64,000 nt of DNA from Croceicoccus pelagius (GCF_001661915.1 NZ_LYWY01000039.1:62001-126000); one strand, 5' to 3'; counted from the first letter of the stretch, positions 9,964 to 19,200 are shown. Notes: a model not told the origin generated them from the letters alone. Numbers and translations are program-made.

Positions 9964-9991
9964 TTGACTGCCCCGGCGATTGCTGTATTTC
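9964..9991 (+). promoter_or_regulatory. Possible sigma70-type promoter of the GH3 gene
   Basis: TTGACT at 9964-9969 resembles a -35 box. About 16-17 nt downstream is a weak TATTTC/TGTATT -10-like element. It lies immediately upstream of a LacI-type palindrome. Its place argues that the upstream in-frame GTG at 9958 is not the GH3 start. The -10 match is poor, so this is only a candidate. Confidence 0.35.
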
Positions 9992-9996
9992 CTTGG

Positions 9997-10012
9997 TTGA
10001 TAACGTTCACAA
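9997..10012 (+). promoter_or_regulatory. LacI-family operator upstream of the GH3 gene
   Basis: TTGATAACGTTCACAA is a 16-bp pseudo-palindrome: 12 of 16 positions match its reverse complement. It has the central AACGTT (CpG core) typical of LacI/GalR-family operators. It sits 12 nt before the chosen GH3 start and just after a promoter-like element, a position suited to repression. The LacI-type regulator encoded 1.3 kb upstream is the obvious candidate ligand. Confidence 0.6.
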
Positions 10013-10023
10013 CAAGAATTGGG

Positions 10024-12537
10024 ATGACCGGGATGGGGATCGGGGTCAAGTTTGCTCCGCTATTGATGTCGGCGGCGGTTGCCGCACTTGCAGCACCTGT
10101 CGCGGCACAGCCGATGGGGGCGCCCGACATCGCCGAAGCGGCACGCGCCAACGCTGCCAACTGGCCGAGCGCGCATACGCCGGCGGCGATTACCGACACG
10201 GAAACGGAAAACCGCATTTCGCTTTTGCTGGCGCAGATGACGCTTGAGCAGAAGGTCGGCCAACTGATTCAGGCCGACATTGCGGCGATCTCGCCTGAAG
10301 ACCTGCGGACTTATCCGCTCGGCTCGCTGCTGGCGGGCGGCAACAGCGGCCCTTACGGCAACGAACGCGCCAGCGCGGCGGACTGGAATCGCCTTGTCGA
10401 CGAATTCCGTGCCGTTTCGGTCGAACCGCGTGCCAAGGGCGTCGCGATCCCGATCATCTTCGGCGTCGATGCCGTGCATGGCCACAATAACATTCCCGGC
10501 GCGACCGTGTTTCCGCACAACGTCGGCCTTGGCGCTGCACATGATCCCGCGCTGATCCGCCGCATCGCCGAAGTAACCGCGCTGGAAATCGCAGGTTCGG
10601 GCATCGAATGGACTTTCGCCCCCACGCTGGCCGTGCCGCAGGACCTGCGTTGGGGCCGGGCCTACGAAGGCTATTCCTCCGACCCCAAGCTTGTCGCCGA
10701 ATATGGCAAGGAAATGGTCCTCGGCCTTCAGGGCAAGCTGGAAGCGGGCAAGGATATTCCCGCCAATCGCGTTGCCGCGACGGCCAAGCACTTCCTCGCC
10801 GATGGCGGCACCGAGGGCGGTGACGATCAGGGCGATGCGAAGATCTCAGAAGAGGAACTGATCGACATTCACGCCGCCGGTTACGTGACCGCGATCGACG
10901 CGGGTGCGCTGACCGTGATGGCCAGCTTCTCAAGCTGGAATGGTGTGAAGAATCACGGCAACCCCACGCTGCTGACCGACGTGCTGAAAGGCGCGCTGGG
11001 CTTTCAGGGTTTCACCGTAGGTGATTGGAACGCGCAGGGGCAGGTTGCCGGTTGCACCAACACCGATTGCCCCGAAGCGCTGATGGCGGGGCTCGACATG
11101 TACATGGCCCCCGATAGCTGGAAGGGCCTTTACGAAAATACGCTGGCGCAGGCGCGTAGCGGGCAGATCCCGCAGGCGCGCATCAACGAGGCGGTCCGCC
11201 GCATCCTGCGCGTGAAGATGAAGCTGGGCCTGATGGACGCGCAGCCCGTCGTGCGCGGCGACCATGCCGCCGTCGGCGCGCCCGCGCATCTGGCTGTCGC
11301 GCGCGAAGCGGTGGCAAAGTCGCTGGTCCTTCTGAAGAACGAAGGCTCGGTCCTGCCGATCAAGCCGGGCGCCAAGGTGCTTGTCGCCGGACCTGCTGCC
11401 GATTCGATGGCGATCCAGTCGGGTGGCTGGACGATTTCGTGGCAGGGCACCGACGTCACCAAGGAAGACTTTCCAAACGGCCAGACGATCTGGGACGGTT
11501 TGAACGAGGCCGTCACCGAAGCGGGCGGCAGCGCCACGCTGTCGCAAGACGGCTCGTTCGAAACCGCGCCCGATGTCGCCATCGTCGTCTTCGGCGAGAC
11601 GCCCTATGCCGAGTATCAGGGCGACGTTCCCACGCTCGACTACCAGCCGTCGGACCCGACCGATCTTGCGCTTCTGAAAAGCCTGAAGGCCAAGGGCATT
11701 CCCGTGGTCTCGGTGTTTCTGTCGGGCCGTCCCATGTTCACAAGCCCCGAAATCAACGCATCGGACGCTTTCGTGGCCGCCTGGCTGCCCGGATCGCAGG
11801 GTGCCGGCGTTGCCGACGTTCTGGTTGCGCGCGCCGATGGCAAGCCGGTGCGTGATTTCACCGGCAAGCTTTCCTTTGCATGGCCCGCCGATGCCCGCGC
11901 GCCGGTGACGGAGCCGCTTTGGCCGCTGGGCCATGGCCTTTCCTATGCCAAGGGCGCCAGCGTTCCGCAGCTTTCGGAAGATCCCAGGGTCGACATCGCA
12001 ACCGCACTCAATGTCGACAGCTTCTTCGGCGCGGGCCGCGCGCTTTCACCCTGGGTGCTGAGCGTCGAGGACGCGGGCGGCAAGCGCACCGTGGGCACGG
12101 CCCCGGTGTCGAGCGCGGGCGGTGCGGTTACCGCTCAATCGGTCGATGTTCGCGCGCAGGAAGATGCCAAGTCGCTGACGTGGACCGGCAACGGCACGGC
12201 CGTGATCGAGGGGCCGGCCTCTGACCTTACCAAGCACCTTGCCGAACGCATGTCGCTCGCCATCGAATGGCGCGTCGACAGCCTGCCCGAAGGTCCGGTG
12301 ACGCTGGCCCTGGGTGAACGGACGCTGGACGTGACCACGCTTCTGGTCGATGCCCCGCTGGGTGATGTGAGCACGCTGGCCATCCCGCTCAAGTGCTTTG
12401 CAGAGCAGGGTGCGGACATGGCGCAAATGGCAACGCCGCTGCGCATCGTTTCGGGCGCAAACCTTTCGCTTGCATTGCTTTCGGCAAGCGTGGAATCCGT
12501 TGACGCCGCCGGCACCTGTCCGCCGGTCGCAAACTAA
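10024..12537 (+). CDS. GH3 family beta-glucosidase, secreted
   Basis: An 837-aa protein from the chosen ATG at 10024, which gives a signal peptide ending at AAPVAAQ. An in-frame GTG at 9958 would add 22 residues and place the promoter and operator inside the gene. The GH3 N-terminal barrel contains the nucleophile Asp in VGDWNA (D334) and the KHF sugar-binding motif. The C-terminal (alpha/beta)6 domain starts near SLVLLKNEG, and an ExoP-type beta domain follows. It probably releases glucose from cello- or laminari-oligosaccharides in the periplasm. The length suits the exo-1,3/1,4-glucosidase subgroup. Confidence 0.93.
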   Translation: MTGMGIGVKFAPLLMSAAVAALAAPVAAQPMGAPDIAEAARANAANWPSAHTPAAITDTETENRISLLLAQMTLEQKVGQLIQADIAAISPEDLRTYPLGSLLAGGNSGPYGNERASAADWNRLVDEFRAVSVEPRAKGVAIPIIFGVDAVHGHNNIPGATVFPHNVGLGAAHDPALIRRIAEVTALEIAGSGIEWTFAPTLAVPQDLRWGRAYEGYSSDPKLVAEYGKEMVLGLQGKLEAGKDIPANRVAATAKHFLADGGTEGGDDQGDAKISEEELIDIHAAGYVTAIDAGALTVMASFSSWNGVKNHGNPTLLTDVLKGALGFQGFTVGDWNAQGQVAGCTNTDCPEALMAGLDMYMAPDSWKGLYENTLAQARSGQIPQARINEAVRRILRVKMKLGLMDAQPVVRGDHAAVGAPAHLAVAREAVAKSLVLLKNEGSVLPIKPGAKVLVAGPAADSMAIQSGGWTISWQGTDVTKEDFPNGQTIWDGLNEAVTEAGGSATLSQDGSFETAPDVAIVVFGETPYAEYQGDVPTLDYQPSDPTDLALLKSLKAKGIPVVSVFLSGRPMFTSPEINASDAFVAAWLPGSQGAGVADVLVARADGKPVRDFTGKLSFAWPADARAPVTEPLWPLGHGLSYAKGASVPQLSEDPRVDIATALNVDSFFGAGRALSPWVLSVEDAGGKRTVGTAPVSSAGGAVTAQSVDVRAQEDAKSLTWTGNGTAVIEGPASDLTKHLAERMSLAIEWRVDSLPEGPVTLALGERTLDVTTLLVDAPLGDVSTLAIPLKCFAEQGADMAQMATPLRIVSGANLSLALLSASVESVDAAGTCPPVAN

Positions 12538-12552
12538 GAGAAAAATCCATAA

Positions 12553-12574
12553 GGCCGGGCAAAAGAACCCGGCC
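12553..12574 (+). other. Intercistronic stem-loop between the GH3 and sugar-transporter genes
   Basis: GGCCGGG at 12553-12559 pairs with CCCGGCC at 12568-12574 across an 8-nt A-rich loop. It is followed directly by the strong ribosome-binding site GGAGGAG at 12581-12587 of the next gene. There is no T-run. It probably stabilises or partitions the GH3/transporter message. Confidence 0.5.
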
Positions 12575-12596
12575 ATCTCCGGAGGAGAATCCCTCG

Positions 12597-13889
12597 ATGG
12601 CACTGGCCCCCGATGTTACGAGTTCCACCGACCCGAATCCGATCGAGGATGACGGCACCCACATCGACGCGCCGGGGCTTCAGCCCTTCGTCTTTGCGCT
12701 GTTCTTCATCTTCGGCGGAATCACGTCCCTCAATGACGTTGTCATCCCGAAGCTGAAGGAGCTTTTCACGCTCAATTACACGCAGGCGATGCTGGTGCAG
12801 TTCTGCTTCTTCGCGGCCTACTTCGTGATGGGCCTGCCGATGGCGCGCCTTGTGAAAAAGGTCGGCTATATGCGCGGCGCGGTCATCGGCCTTGTCACGA
12901 TGATGGCGGGCTGCCTGATGTTCATTCCGGCCAGCCAGACCGCGACTTACGCGATCTTCCTGTTCGCCTACTTCGTGCTCGCCTCGGGTGTGGTCATGGT
13001 GCAGGTCGTCGCCAACCCGCTGATCAGCCTGCTTGGCCCTGCGCGAACGGCACATAGCCGCCTTACCTTCGGCCAGGCGTTCAATTCGCTGGGCACCACC
13101 GTCTTTCCGGCGGTCGGGGCAGGGCTTATCCTTGGCAAGCTCGCCGAGGTGAGCGCTGACGAGCTTTCGGGCGATGCGCTGCGGGCATACCGCACGGCGG
13201 AATCGGCGATGATCGTCAATACCTATCTCGGCCTTGCCGTCGCCATCGGCGTCGTCGCACTGGTCGTCTGGCTGTTCCGCAACAAGCTTCAGGGCGAACG
13301 CCACGAGGAAAGCTCGATCGTCGGCGGTCTCTCGCTGCTCAAGCGTCCGCGCTTCGGTTACGGCGCGCTGTCGATCTTCCTATACGTCGGCGCGGAAGTC
13401 GCGATCGGCTCTATCCTGATCAACTACCTTGCCGAGGCGCGCGTCTTCGGTCAGCCGGAATCGGTCATTGGCTGGATGATCACGCTCTATTGGGGCGGCG
13501 CGATGGTTGGCCGTTTTATCGGCTCGGCCCTGCTGCGTATGTTCAGCCCGGGCAAGATCCTGGCCACGAATGCGACGATCGCGATCCTGCTCATCGCCAT
13601 ATCCGCACTGTCGACCGGCGCGGTCGCGGGTTACAGCCTGCTGGCGGTCGGCCTGATGAACTCGATCATGTTCCCGACGATCTTCGCGCTTGCCTGCGAA
13701 AAGCTGGGCAGCCGTGCAGCGGACGGCTCGGGCATCATCAATGTCGCCATCGTCGGCGGCGCGGTCGTCCCGGTGGTGTTCGGAGCTGTCGCCGACCTTT
13801 CGGGCAGCCTTGCCTTCGCGCTGATCCTGCCGGCAATCTGCTATGCGATCATCGCGGGCTTTGGCATCTTCGCCCGCAGGCCTGCGTAA
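12597..13889 (+). CDS. Sugar MFS transporter (GluP/FucP type)
   Basis: A 430-aa protein with about 12 membrane segments. It matches the glucose/galactose/fucose:H+ symporter group: FALFFIFGGITSLNDVVIPKL near the N-terminus, and QVVANPLISLLG followed by FGQAFNSLGTTVFP mid-protein are characteristic. The start follows a strong GGAGGAG ribosome-binding site. It likely imports the monosaccharide (glucose, on context) released by the GH3 enzyme encoded immediately upstream. It is the last gene of the utilisation locus before a bidirectional hairpin. Confidence 0.92.
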   Translation: MALAPDVTSSTDPNPIEDDGTHIDAPGLQPFVFALFFIFGGITSLNDVVIPKLKELFTLNYTQAMLVQFCFFAAYFVMGLPMARLVKKVGYMRGAVIGLVTMMAGCLMFIPASQTATYAIFLFAYFVLASGVVMVQVVANPLISLLGPARTAHSRLTFGQAFNSLGTTVFPAVGAGLILGKLAEVSADELSGDALRAYRTAESAMIVNTYLGLAVAIGVVALVVWLFRNKLQGERHEESSIVGGLSLLKRPRFGYGALSIFLYVGAEVAIGSILINYLAEARVFGQPESVIGWMITLYWGGAMVGRFIGSALLRMFSPGKILATNATIAILLIAISALSTGAVAGYSLLAVGLMNSIMFPTIFALACEKLGSRAADGSGIINVAIVGGAVVPVVFGAVADLSGSLAFALILPAICYAIIAGFGIFARRPA

Positions 13890-13896
13890 TACAGGG

Positions 13897-13932
13897 TTCG
13901 GGTCCGGGGGCATGTCCCACCCCGGACCCGAA
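13897..13932. terminator. Bidirectional hairpin between sugar transporter and TetR gene
   Basis: TTCGGGTCCGGGG at 13897-13909 and CCCCGGACCCGAA at 13920-13932 form a perfect 13-bp stem with a 10-nt loop. It lies between two convergent genes. There is no long T-run on either side, but the position and stability suit a shared terminator. Confidence 0.7.
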
Positions 13933-13954
13933 GCCGCTACCTGACGGGGCAAAA

Positions 13955-14575
13955 TCAGTCCTTGGTGATCCCGTGGCGCAGCATGTCGCCCGCCACGGCC
14001 ACGACTTCGTCCAGTGGCCGCTTTTCGTCGAGAACGGCGAACCGCATGCCAAGGAATACGTACATTCCCATGATCGCCCATGCGTGCGCTTCGTCGAGGC
14101 CGGGGCGGAAGTCGCCGCTCTGCGATCCCTTTTCCAGACGCTCTGCAATGCGCTGCGCCGTCGTTTCGTAGTGGCGGCGGAAACTGGCCGGATCGACGAA
14201 TTCGGCTTCGTCGATGATGCGGTAGATTTCCTTGTGTTCGCGCGCGAACTGCAGAAACCCGCTTAGCGCGGCCGTCTCCACCTCGATCGGCGACATGTCG
14301 GGCTTTACCGCCTTGGCCGAATGGGTGCGGACCATCCCGCTCATGTCGGAAACCAGCGCGCGGAAGATTTCGTCCTTGGAATCGAAGTAGGTGTAGAAAC
14401 TGCCCAGCGCGGTTCCGGCGCGGCGCGTGATCCCGCTGATCGAAGCTTCGTGAAAACCCTTTTCCCCGAATTCGATAGCGGCTGCATCCAGCAGTTTTCG
14501 CAGCGTTCGCCGTCCGCGTTCGGTCCTCGGTTCCTTGTCGGTCCGGGTGTCGCTGGTCGGTTCGGTTGTGGCCAT
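13955..14575 (-). CDS. TetR/AcrR family transcriptional regulator
   Basis: A 206-aa protein from the ATG at 14575; a TTG 36 nt upstream is a weaker alternative. The N-terminal TetR helix-turn-helix (about residues 22-68) includes FGEKGFHEASISGIT and the typical GSFYTYFDSKDEIF. The C-terminal ligand domain is all-helical. The gene is divergent from the next TBDR, and a dyad sits between them. It therefore probably controls that receptor together with the hydrolase and transporter downstream. The ligand is unknown. Confidence 0.92.
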   Translation of the reverse strand: MATTEPTSDTRTDKEPRTERGRRTLRKLLDAAAIEFGEKGFHEASISGITRRAGTALGSFYTYFDSKDEIFRALVSDMSGMVRTHSAKAVKPDMSPIEVETAALSGFLQFAREHKEIYRIIDEAEFVDPASFRRHYETTAQRIAERLEKGSQSGDFRPGLDEAHAWAIMGMYVFLGMRFAVLDEKRPLDEVVAVAGDMLRHGITKD

Positions 14576-14623
14576 ATGGCAACAGCTACGCCTCGAAACC
14601 GTGGATGGCAATGCACGGAAAAC

Positions 14624-14646
14624 TTGAAAGACGGTTCATGTTTCAA
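14624..14646. promoter_or_regulatory. Candidate TetR operator overlapping the TBDR promoter
   Basis: TTGAAA at 14624-14629 is mirrored by TTTCAA at 14641-14646, with partial symmetry continuing inward; the 23-bp size is typical of TetR-family operators. The left arm could also be a -35 box, with TAGAGG 17 nt further on as a weak -10. It lies in the 124-bp gap between the divergent TetR and TBDR genes. Confidence 0.45.
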
Positions 14647-14699
14647 TAGAGGGCGGAATCGGAGGTTCGGAAAACGGACCGTTCGAGGAGGATGACCTG

Positions 14700-17027
14700 A
14701 TGCGATTCGCAGCTTTCGCTTGCGCTGTTAGCCCCATTGCTATTGCCACGCTTACCGTCGCCGCGCCCGCCATGGCGCAGGATGCCGACACCACTGCCGA
14801 AACCGGCACCCGTGGAAACGAGATCGTCGTTACCGCACGCCGCCGCGAAGAACGCCTGATCGACGTTCCGATCTCGGTCACGGCAATCGGCGGCGATGCC
14901 CTTGCCAAGCAGGGCACCCAGACGATCGAGGAAATCGGACAGGAAGTGCCGAACCTCACGCTCGAAGTTTCGCGTGGCACGAACACCACGCTGTCGGCCT
15001 TCATCCGCGGCGTCGGCCAGCAGGACCCGGTCGCAGGCTTCGAAGCCGGCGTCGGTCTCTACGTCGACGACGTCTACCTCAACCGCCCTCAAGCCGCCGT
15101 TCTCGATGTCTATGACGTCGAGCGCATCGAAGTCCTGCGCGGTCCGCAGGGTACGCTTTACGGACGCAACACTATCGGCGGTGCCATCAAGTATGTGACC
15201 GCCCGCCTTCCGAACGAGCCTTCGCTGAAGATCCGCGGCACTTACGGTTCGTACGACCAGGCCGACCTCGTCGTCACTGCATCGACCCCGCTGACCGACA
15301 GCCTGTCGATCGGCGCGAGCGGCGCGCGCCTGTCGCGCGGCGGCTTCGGCGACAACCTCGAACAGGACGGTGTCGAGAACTACAACAAGGACGTCTGGGC
15401 CGCGCGCGGCACGGTCGAATTCGACAACGGTCCGGTCTTTGTTCGCTTGTCGGGCGACTATGTGAAGGACGACAGCTTCGCCCGCCAGGGTCATCGCCTG
15501 ATCCCCGGCCAGCTGACCGGCGCACCCGTTCTGGACAGCGTCTATGACACGCGCGCGGGTCTCAACGTCGTCGACCAGGAAGTCGAGGCATGGGGCGGTT
15601 CGCTGTCCGCTGCCTTCGAGGTTTCCGACACCATCACGCTGAAGTCGATCACCGGCTACCGCGAAGACACCTCGACCAGCCCGATCGATTTCGACAGCCT
15701 TCCGTCTGCCGACCTCGACGTGCCCGCGATCTACGAGAACGACCAGTTCAGCCAGGAACTGCAGTTCCTTTACGAAAGCGACCGGCTGTCGGGCGTGCTG
15801 GGCGCCTATTACCTCGACGCCAACGCCTTCACCGCGTTCGACGTTGCGCTGTTCACGACCGGCGACCTCATCGGCCTGCCGGGCCTCACCGCCCAGACGC
15901 TGGGCGACGTGAAAACCAAGACTTGGTCGATCTTCGGCGACTTCACTTACGAACTGACCGACCAGCTCTCGCTTTCGCTCGGCGGCCGCTACACCAACGA
16001 CAAGCGTAACTCGCGCGTCCTGCGCACGACGTTCATCGGCGGCTATTCGGACCTGTTCGCAACCGGTGCGATCCCGATCGCGGTAACGTCGGACTTCGAC
16101 GGATCGGATACCTTCAAGGAATTCACGCCGCGCGCCTCGATCAGCTTCAAGCCGAACAGCAACCACAACATCTACTTCACCTATTCGAAGGGCTTCAAGG
16201 GCGGCGGCTTCGACCCGCGCGGCCAGACCAGCCAGGCCCAGGACCTCGACAACGACGGCTCCGTCTCGGCAGCCGAAGTGTTTGAGTTCATGCGCTTCAA
16301 GCCCGAAACGGTGGACAGCTACGAACTGGGCTGGAAGGCCTCGCTGCTCGATCGCCGCCTGAACATCAGTTTTGCGGCCTTCAAGGGCGACTACACCGAC
16401 ATCCAGATCCCGGGCTCGCAGGGGGCTGATACGGATGGCGACGGCGTGTTCGACACGTTCGTCGGCGTCACGACCAACGCGGCAAGCGCCGACATCAACG
16501 GGTTCGAGTTCGAAGCGAACATTCTTGCCGGTGAAGACTTCGCCGGTGACGGAAGCCGCATGAACGTGAACTTCGCGGTCGGCTACCTTGATGCCAAGTT
16601 CAACGAATACCTCGTGAACGGTGTCGACGTGTCGAGCCAGCGCACCTTCCAGAACACGCCGGAATGGACCGTCAATGCAGGGTTCGATCTCGGCCTTCCG
16701 GTTGCGAGCGGCATGGTCGACTTCCTCGGCGGCATCTCGATGCGCAGTGACACCAGCCAGTTCGAAACGGCAAACCCGTTCCTCGACCAGGACGGTTACT
16801 TCCTCGTCGATGCGGGCATCGTTTACACCGACGATTCCGACCGTTTCTCGATCGGCGTCCACGGCAAGAACCTGACGAACGAGCGTTACATCGTCTCGGG
16901 CTACAACTTCGTGGCCGGCGGCACCAACGGTCAGCCGTTCGTCCCGACGCTGGGCCTCGAAGGCACGCTGACGGGCTTCTACGGCGACCCGCGCCGGTTC
17001 TTCGTCACGGGCGAGGTCCGCTTCTGA
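14700..17027 (+). CDS. TonB-dependent receptor
   Basis: A 775-aa outer-membrane receptor starting behind GAGGAGGATGACCTG. The signal peptide ends at APAMA. The TonB box region EIVVTARR lies at residues 41-48. The plug domain includes DVPISVTA, IRGVG and VEVLRGPQGTLYGRNTIGGA-type motifs, and a 22-strand barrel ends in VTGEVRF. This is the common sphingomonad receptor class with the IVVTARRREE leader. The substrate is not evident. The downstream hydrolase and MFS genes suggest uptake and cleavage of an ester or amide compound. Confidence 0.95.
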   Translation: MRFAAFACAVSPIAIATLTVAAPAMAQDADTTAETGTRGNEIVVTARRREERLIDVPISVTAIGGDALAKQGTQTIEEIGQEVPNLTLEVSRGTNTTLSAFIRGVGQQDPVAGFEAGVGLYVDDVYLNRPQAAVLDVYDVERIEVLRGPQGTLYGRNTIGGAIKYVTARLPNEPSLKIRGTYGSYDQADLVVTASTPLTDSLSIGASGARLSRGGFGDNLEQDGVENYNKDVWAARGTVEFDNGPVFVRLSGDYVKDDSFARQGHRLIPGQLTGAPVLDSVYDTRAGLNVVDQEVEAWGGSLSAAFEVSDTITLKSITGYREDTSTSPIDFDSLPSADLDVPAIYENDQFSQELQFLYESDRLSGVLGAYYLDANAFTAFDVALFTTGDLIGLPGLTAQTLGDVKTKTWSIFGDFTYELTDQLSLSLGGRYTNDKRNSRVLRTTFIGGYSDLFATGAIPIAVTSDFDGSDTFKEFTPRASISFKPNSNHNIYFTYSKGFKGGGFDPRGQTSQAQDLDNDGSVSAAEVFEFMRFKPETVDSYELGWKASLLDRRLNISFAAFKGDYTDIQIPGSQGADTDGDGVFDTFVGVTTNAASADINGFEFEANILAGEDFAGDGSRMNVNFAVGYLDAKFNEYLVNGVDVSSQRTFQNTPEWTVNAGFDLGLPVASGMVDFLGGISMRSDTSQFETANPFLDQDGYFLVDAGIVYTDDSDRFSIGVHGKNLTNERYIVSGYNFVAGGTNGQPFVPTLGLEGTLTGFYGDPRRFFVTGEVRF

Positions 17028-17056
17028 TCCCCGGCGGATCGGAAAGGATTTAGGCC

Positions 17057-17929
17057 ATGGCAGAATATAACAGCCACCGGTTCCGCTCTGCGGACGGACG
17101 GCTGGATCTCTTCGCTCGCGACTATCCGGCTGCGGATGGCGCGGGCGAGGGGCTCCCGCTTCTCCTGATGCACGGGCTGACCCGTAACAGCGCCGACTTC
17201 GAACCCCTGATCCCGCACCTTTCTGGCCATCGCCTGATCGTGCCGGACCAGCGGGGGCGAGGATTGTCGGAGCACGACGACAAGTCGGACCAGTACCGCA
17301 TCGACGTCTATTCGGGCGACATGTTCGCCCTGATGGGCGGCCTTGGTATCGAGAGGTTCGGCATTGTCGGCACCTCGATGGGCGGGCTGATCGGGATGAT
17401 CATGGGGGCGCTTGCCCCTGCGAAGATCGCGGCGCTTGTCCTGAACGATGTCGGCCCCGTGCTGGAAGAAGGCGGCCTCGACCGCATCCGCAACTATGTC
17501 GGTCCGCGTGCTCCGGCGGCGGACTGGGACGAGGCGGCATCGCGCATCGCAGCCGTCAATGCCGAGGCGTTTCCCGACTTCGGCGCCGAGGACTGGATGG
17601 CCTTTGCCCGCCGGACCTGTGTCGAAGATGGCTCGGGTGTGTCGTCGGCCTACGATCCGGCCATCGCCAAGGGGCTCGACCCCGATGACGATGCGGTCGT
17701 TCCGGGCGACCTCTGGCCGGTCTGGCAGGCATTGGACAAGATGCCGGTCATGGCCGTGCGCGGGGCGCTCAGCGATCTGTTCTCGGCTGAGACGGTGGCG
17801 GAAATGGACAAGCGCCACTCCGGACCGTTCGAGGCGGTGACCGTGCCAAAACGGGGCCATGCGCCGCTGCTCGACGAACCCGAAGTGCTTGCCGCCATCG
17901 GCCCCTTCCTGCAGACCCACGCACGATGA
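17057..17929 (+). CDS. Alpha/beta hydrolase
   Basis: A 290-aa alpha/beta-hydrolase with no signal peptide. The oxyanion-hole region is MHGLTRN (residues 38-44). The nucleophile is S107 in GTSMGG, and the acid and His are D240 (GALSD) and H268 (KRGHAPLLDEP). The ribosome-binding site is AAAGGA. The gene sits between a TBDR and an MFS transporter, overlapping the latter's start by 4 nt (ATGA). It probably hydrolyses the imported compound in the cytoplasm. The family is too broad to name a substrate. Confidence 0.92.
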   Translation: MAEYNSHRFRSADGRLDLFARDYPAADGAGEGLPLLLMHGLTRNSADFEPLIPHLSGHRLIVPDQRGRGLSEHDDKSDQYRIDVYSGDMFALMGGLGIERFGIVGTSMGGLIGMIMGALAPAKIAALVLNDVGPVLEEGGLDRIRNYVGPRAPAADWDEAASRIAAVNAEAFPDFGAEDWMAFARRTCVEDGSGVSSAYDPAIAKGLDPDDDAVVPGDLWPVWQALDKMPVMAVRGALSDLFSAETVAEMDKRHSGPFEAVTVPKRGHAPLLDEPEVLAAIGPFLQTHAR

Positions 17930-19200
17930 CCGAAACAACCGCCCAACAGCCCAAAACGCTGCCAGCACGGCCCGGCCCTGTCCTTGCCATGCTGCTCGTC
18001 GTCTATGTGTTCAACTTCCTCGACCGGCAGATCCTCGCGATCCTTGCCGCGCCGATTCAGGCCGAGCTCGGCCTGTCGGACACGCAGATGGGTTTGTTGG
18101 GCGGTATCGCTTTCGCGCTGCTTTATTCGACGCTGGCAGTGCCGCTGGCATGGCTGGCCGACCGTACCAGCCGCAGTTGGGTCATCACCGTCAGTCTTGT
18201 GGCGTGGAGCGGGTTTACCGCGATATGCGGACTGGCGACCAGCTTCTGGCACATCTTCCTTGCCCGCCTTGGCGTGGGCATTGGTGAGGCGGGGGGCGTT
18301 GCCCCGTCCTACGCCATTATCGGCGACTATTTCCCGTCGTCCAGGCGGGCCTTCGCGCTCTCGATCTATTCGCTGGGTATCCCGCTTGGCTCTGCCGCAG
18401 GCGTCATGGCCGGCGGCTATATCGCCGCGCTGGTCGACTGGCGCGTAGCTTTCGTGGCCGTGGGCCTTTGCGGTGTCGCCATTGCCATCCCGTTCAAACT
18501 GATCGTCAAGGACGTGCCGCGACCGGCGCCCGTCGCGGGCGAGGAATCGCCATCCTTCGGCGCCATCGCCGGCGTGCTGGCGCGCAAACCTTCGTTCTGG
18601 CTGCTGTCGTTCGGCGCTGCTTCATCCTCGATGCTTGGCTATGGCGTCGCCTTCTGGCTGCCCAGCCTGCTCCAGCGCAGCTTTGGCCTCGACCTCGTTG
18701 GCACGTCGCAGTTCTACGGAGCGATCCTGCTTCTGGGCGGCACTGTCGGCGTACTGCTTGGCGGGTGGTTCGGCGATCGTCTCGGCGGCAAGGACAAGGC
18801 GTGGTACGCATGGCTCCCCGCGCTCGCCTATGCGCTGGCGATCCCGTTCTATGCAGGCGGGATCAGTTCGAACAGCGTGGCGATGGCCTTCATCCTGTTC
18901 CTCCTGCCCCAGGCGCTTGCCTATATCTGGATCGGTCCGGTCCTCTCCGCAGTCCAGCATCTCGTCGAACCGCGCGCGCGTGCGACGGCATCCTCGATGT
19001 TCCTGCTGATCAACAACCTGATCGGCCTTGGCGGCGGGATTTACGCGCTGGGCGCGTTGTCCGATTTCCTGAAACCGACATACGGTGACGAAGCGCTGCG
19101 CTTTTCGATGCTTTTTGCTCTCGGCCTCTACGGCATGGCCGCGCTGCTGATGGGCCTCGCTGGCAAGCAGTTGCGCCGAGACTGGGTAGTCGAAGCTTAA
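17926..19200 (+). CDS. MFS transporter, Spinster-like
   Basis: A 424-aa protein with about 12 membrane segments. FLDRQILAILAAPIQAELGLSD at the first helix and the WLADRTSR loop are typical of the spinster/hexuronate-type (Spns-like) MFS branch frequent in Sphingomonadales. The start overlaps the hydrolase stop (ATGA). The 3' end overlaps the convergent fructosamine-kinase gene by 4 nt. It likely moves the substrate or product of the neighbouring hydrolase across the inner membrane. Confidence 0.9.
   Translation: MTETTAQQPKTLPARPGPVLAMLLVVYVFNFLDRQILAILAAPIQAELGLSDTQMGLLGGIAFALLYSTLAVPLAWLADRTSRSWVITVSLVAWSGFTAICGLATSFWHIFLARLGVGIGEAGGVAPSYAIIGDYFPSSRRAFALSIYSLGIPLGSAAGVMAGGYIAALVDWRVAFVAVGLCGVAIAIPFKLIVKDVPRPAPVAGEESPSFGAIAGVLARKPSFWLLSFGAASSSMLGYGVAFWLPSLLQRSFGLDLVGTSQFYGAILLLGGTVGVLLGGWFGDRLGGKDKAWYAWLPALAYALAIPFYAGGISSNSVAMAFILFLLPQALAYIWIGPVLSAVQHLVEPRARATASSMFLLINNLIGLGGGIYALGALSDFLKPTYGDEALRFSMLFALGLYGMAALLMGLAGKQLRRDWVVEA

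Noticed and set aside
14643-16862. Long open frame (739 codons) antisense to the second TBDR
   Set aside because: It is a high-GC shadow of the TBDR. It has no recognisable domain, while the sense frame has a signal peptide, TonB box and plug motifs.
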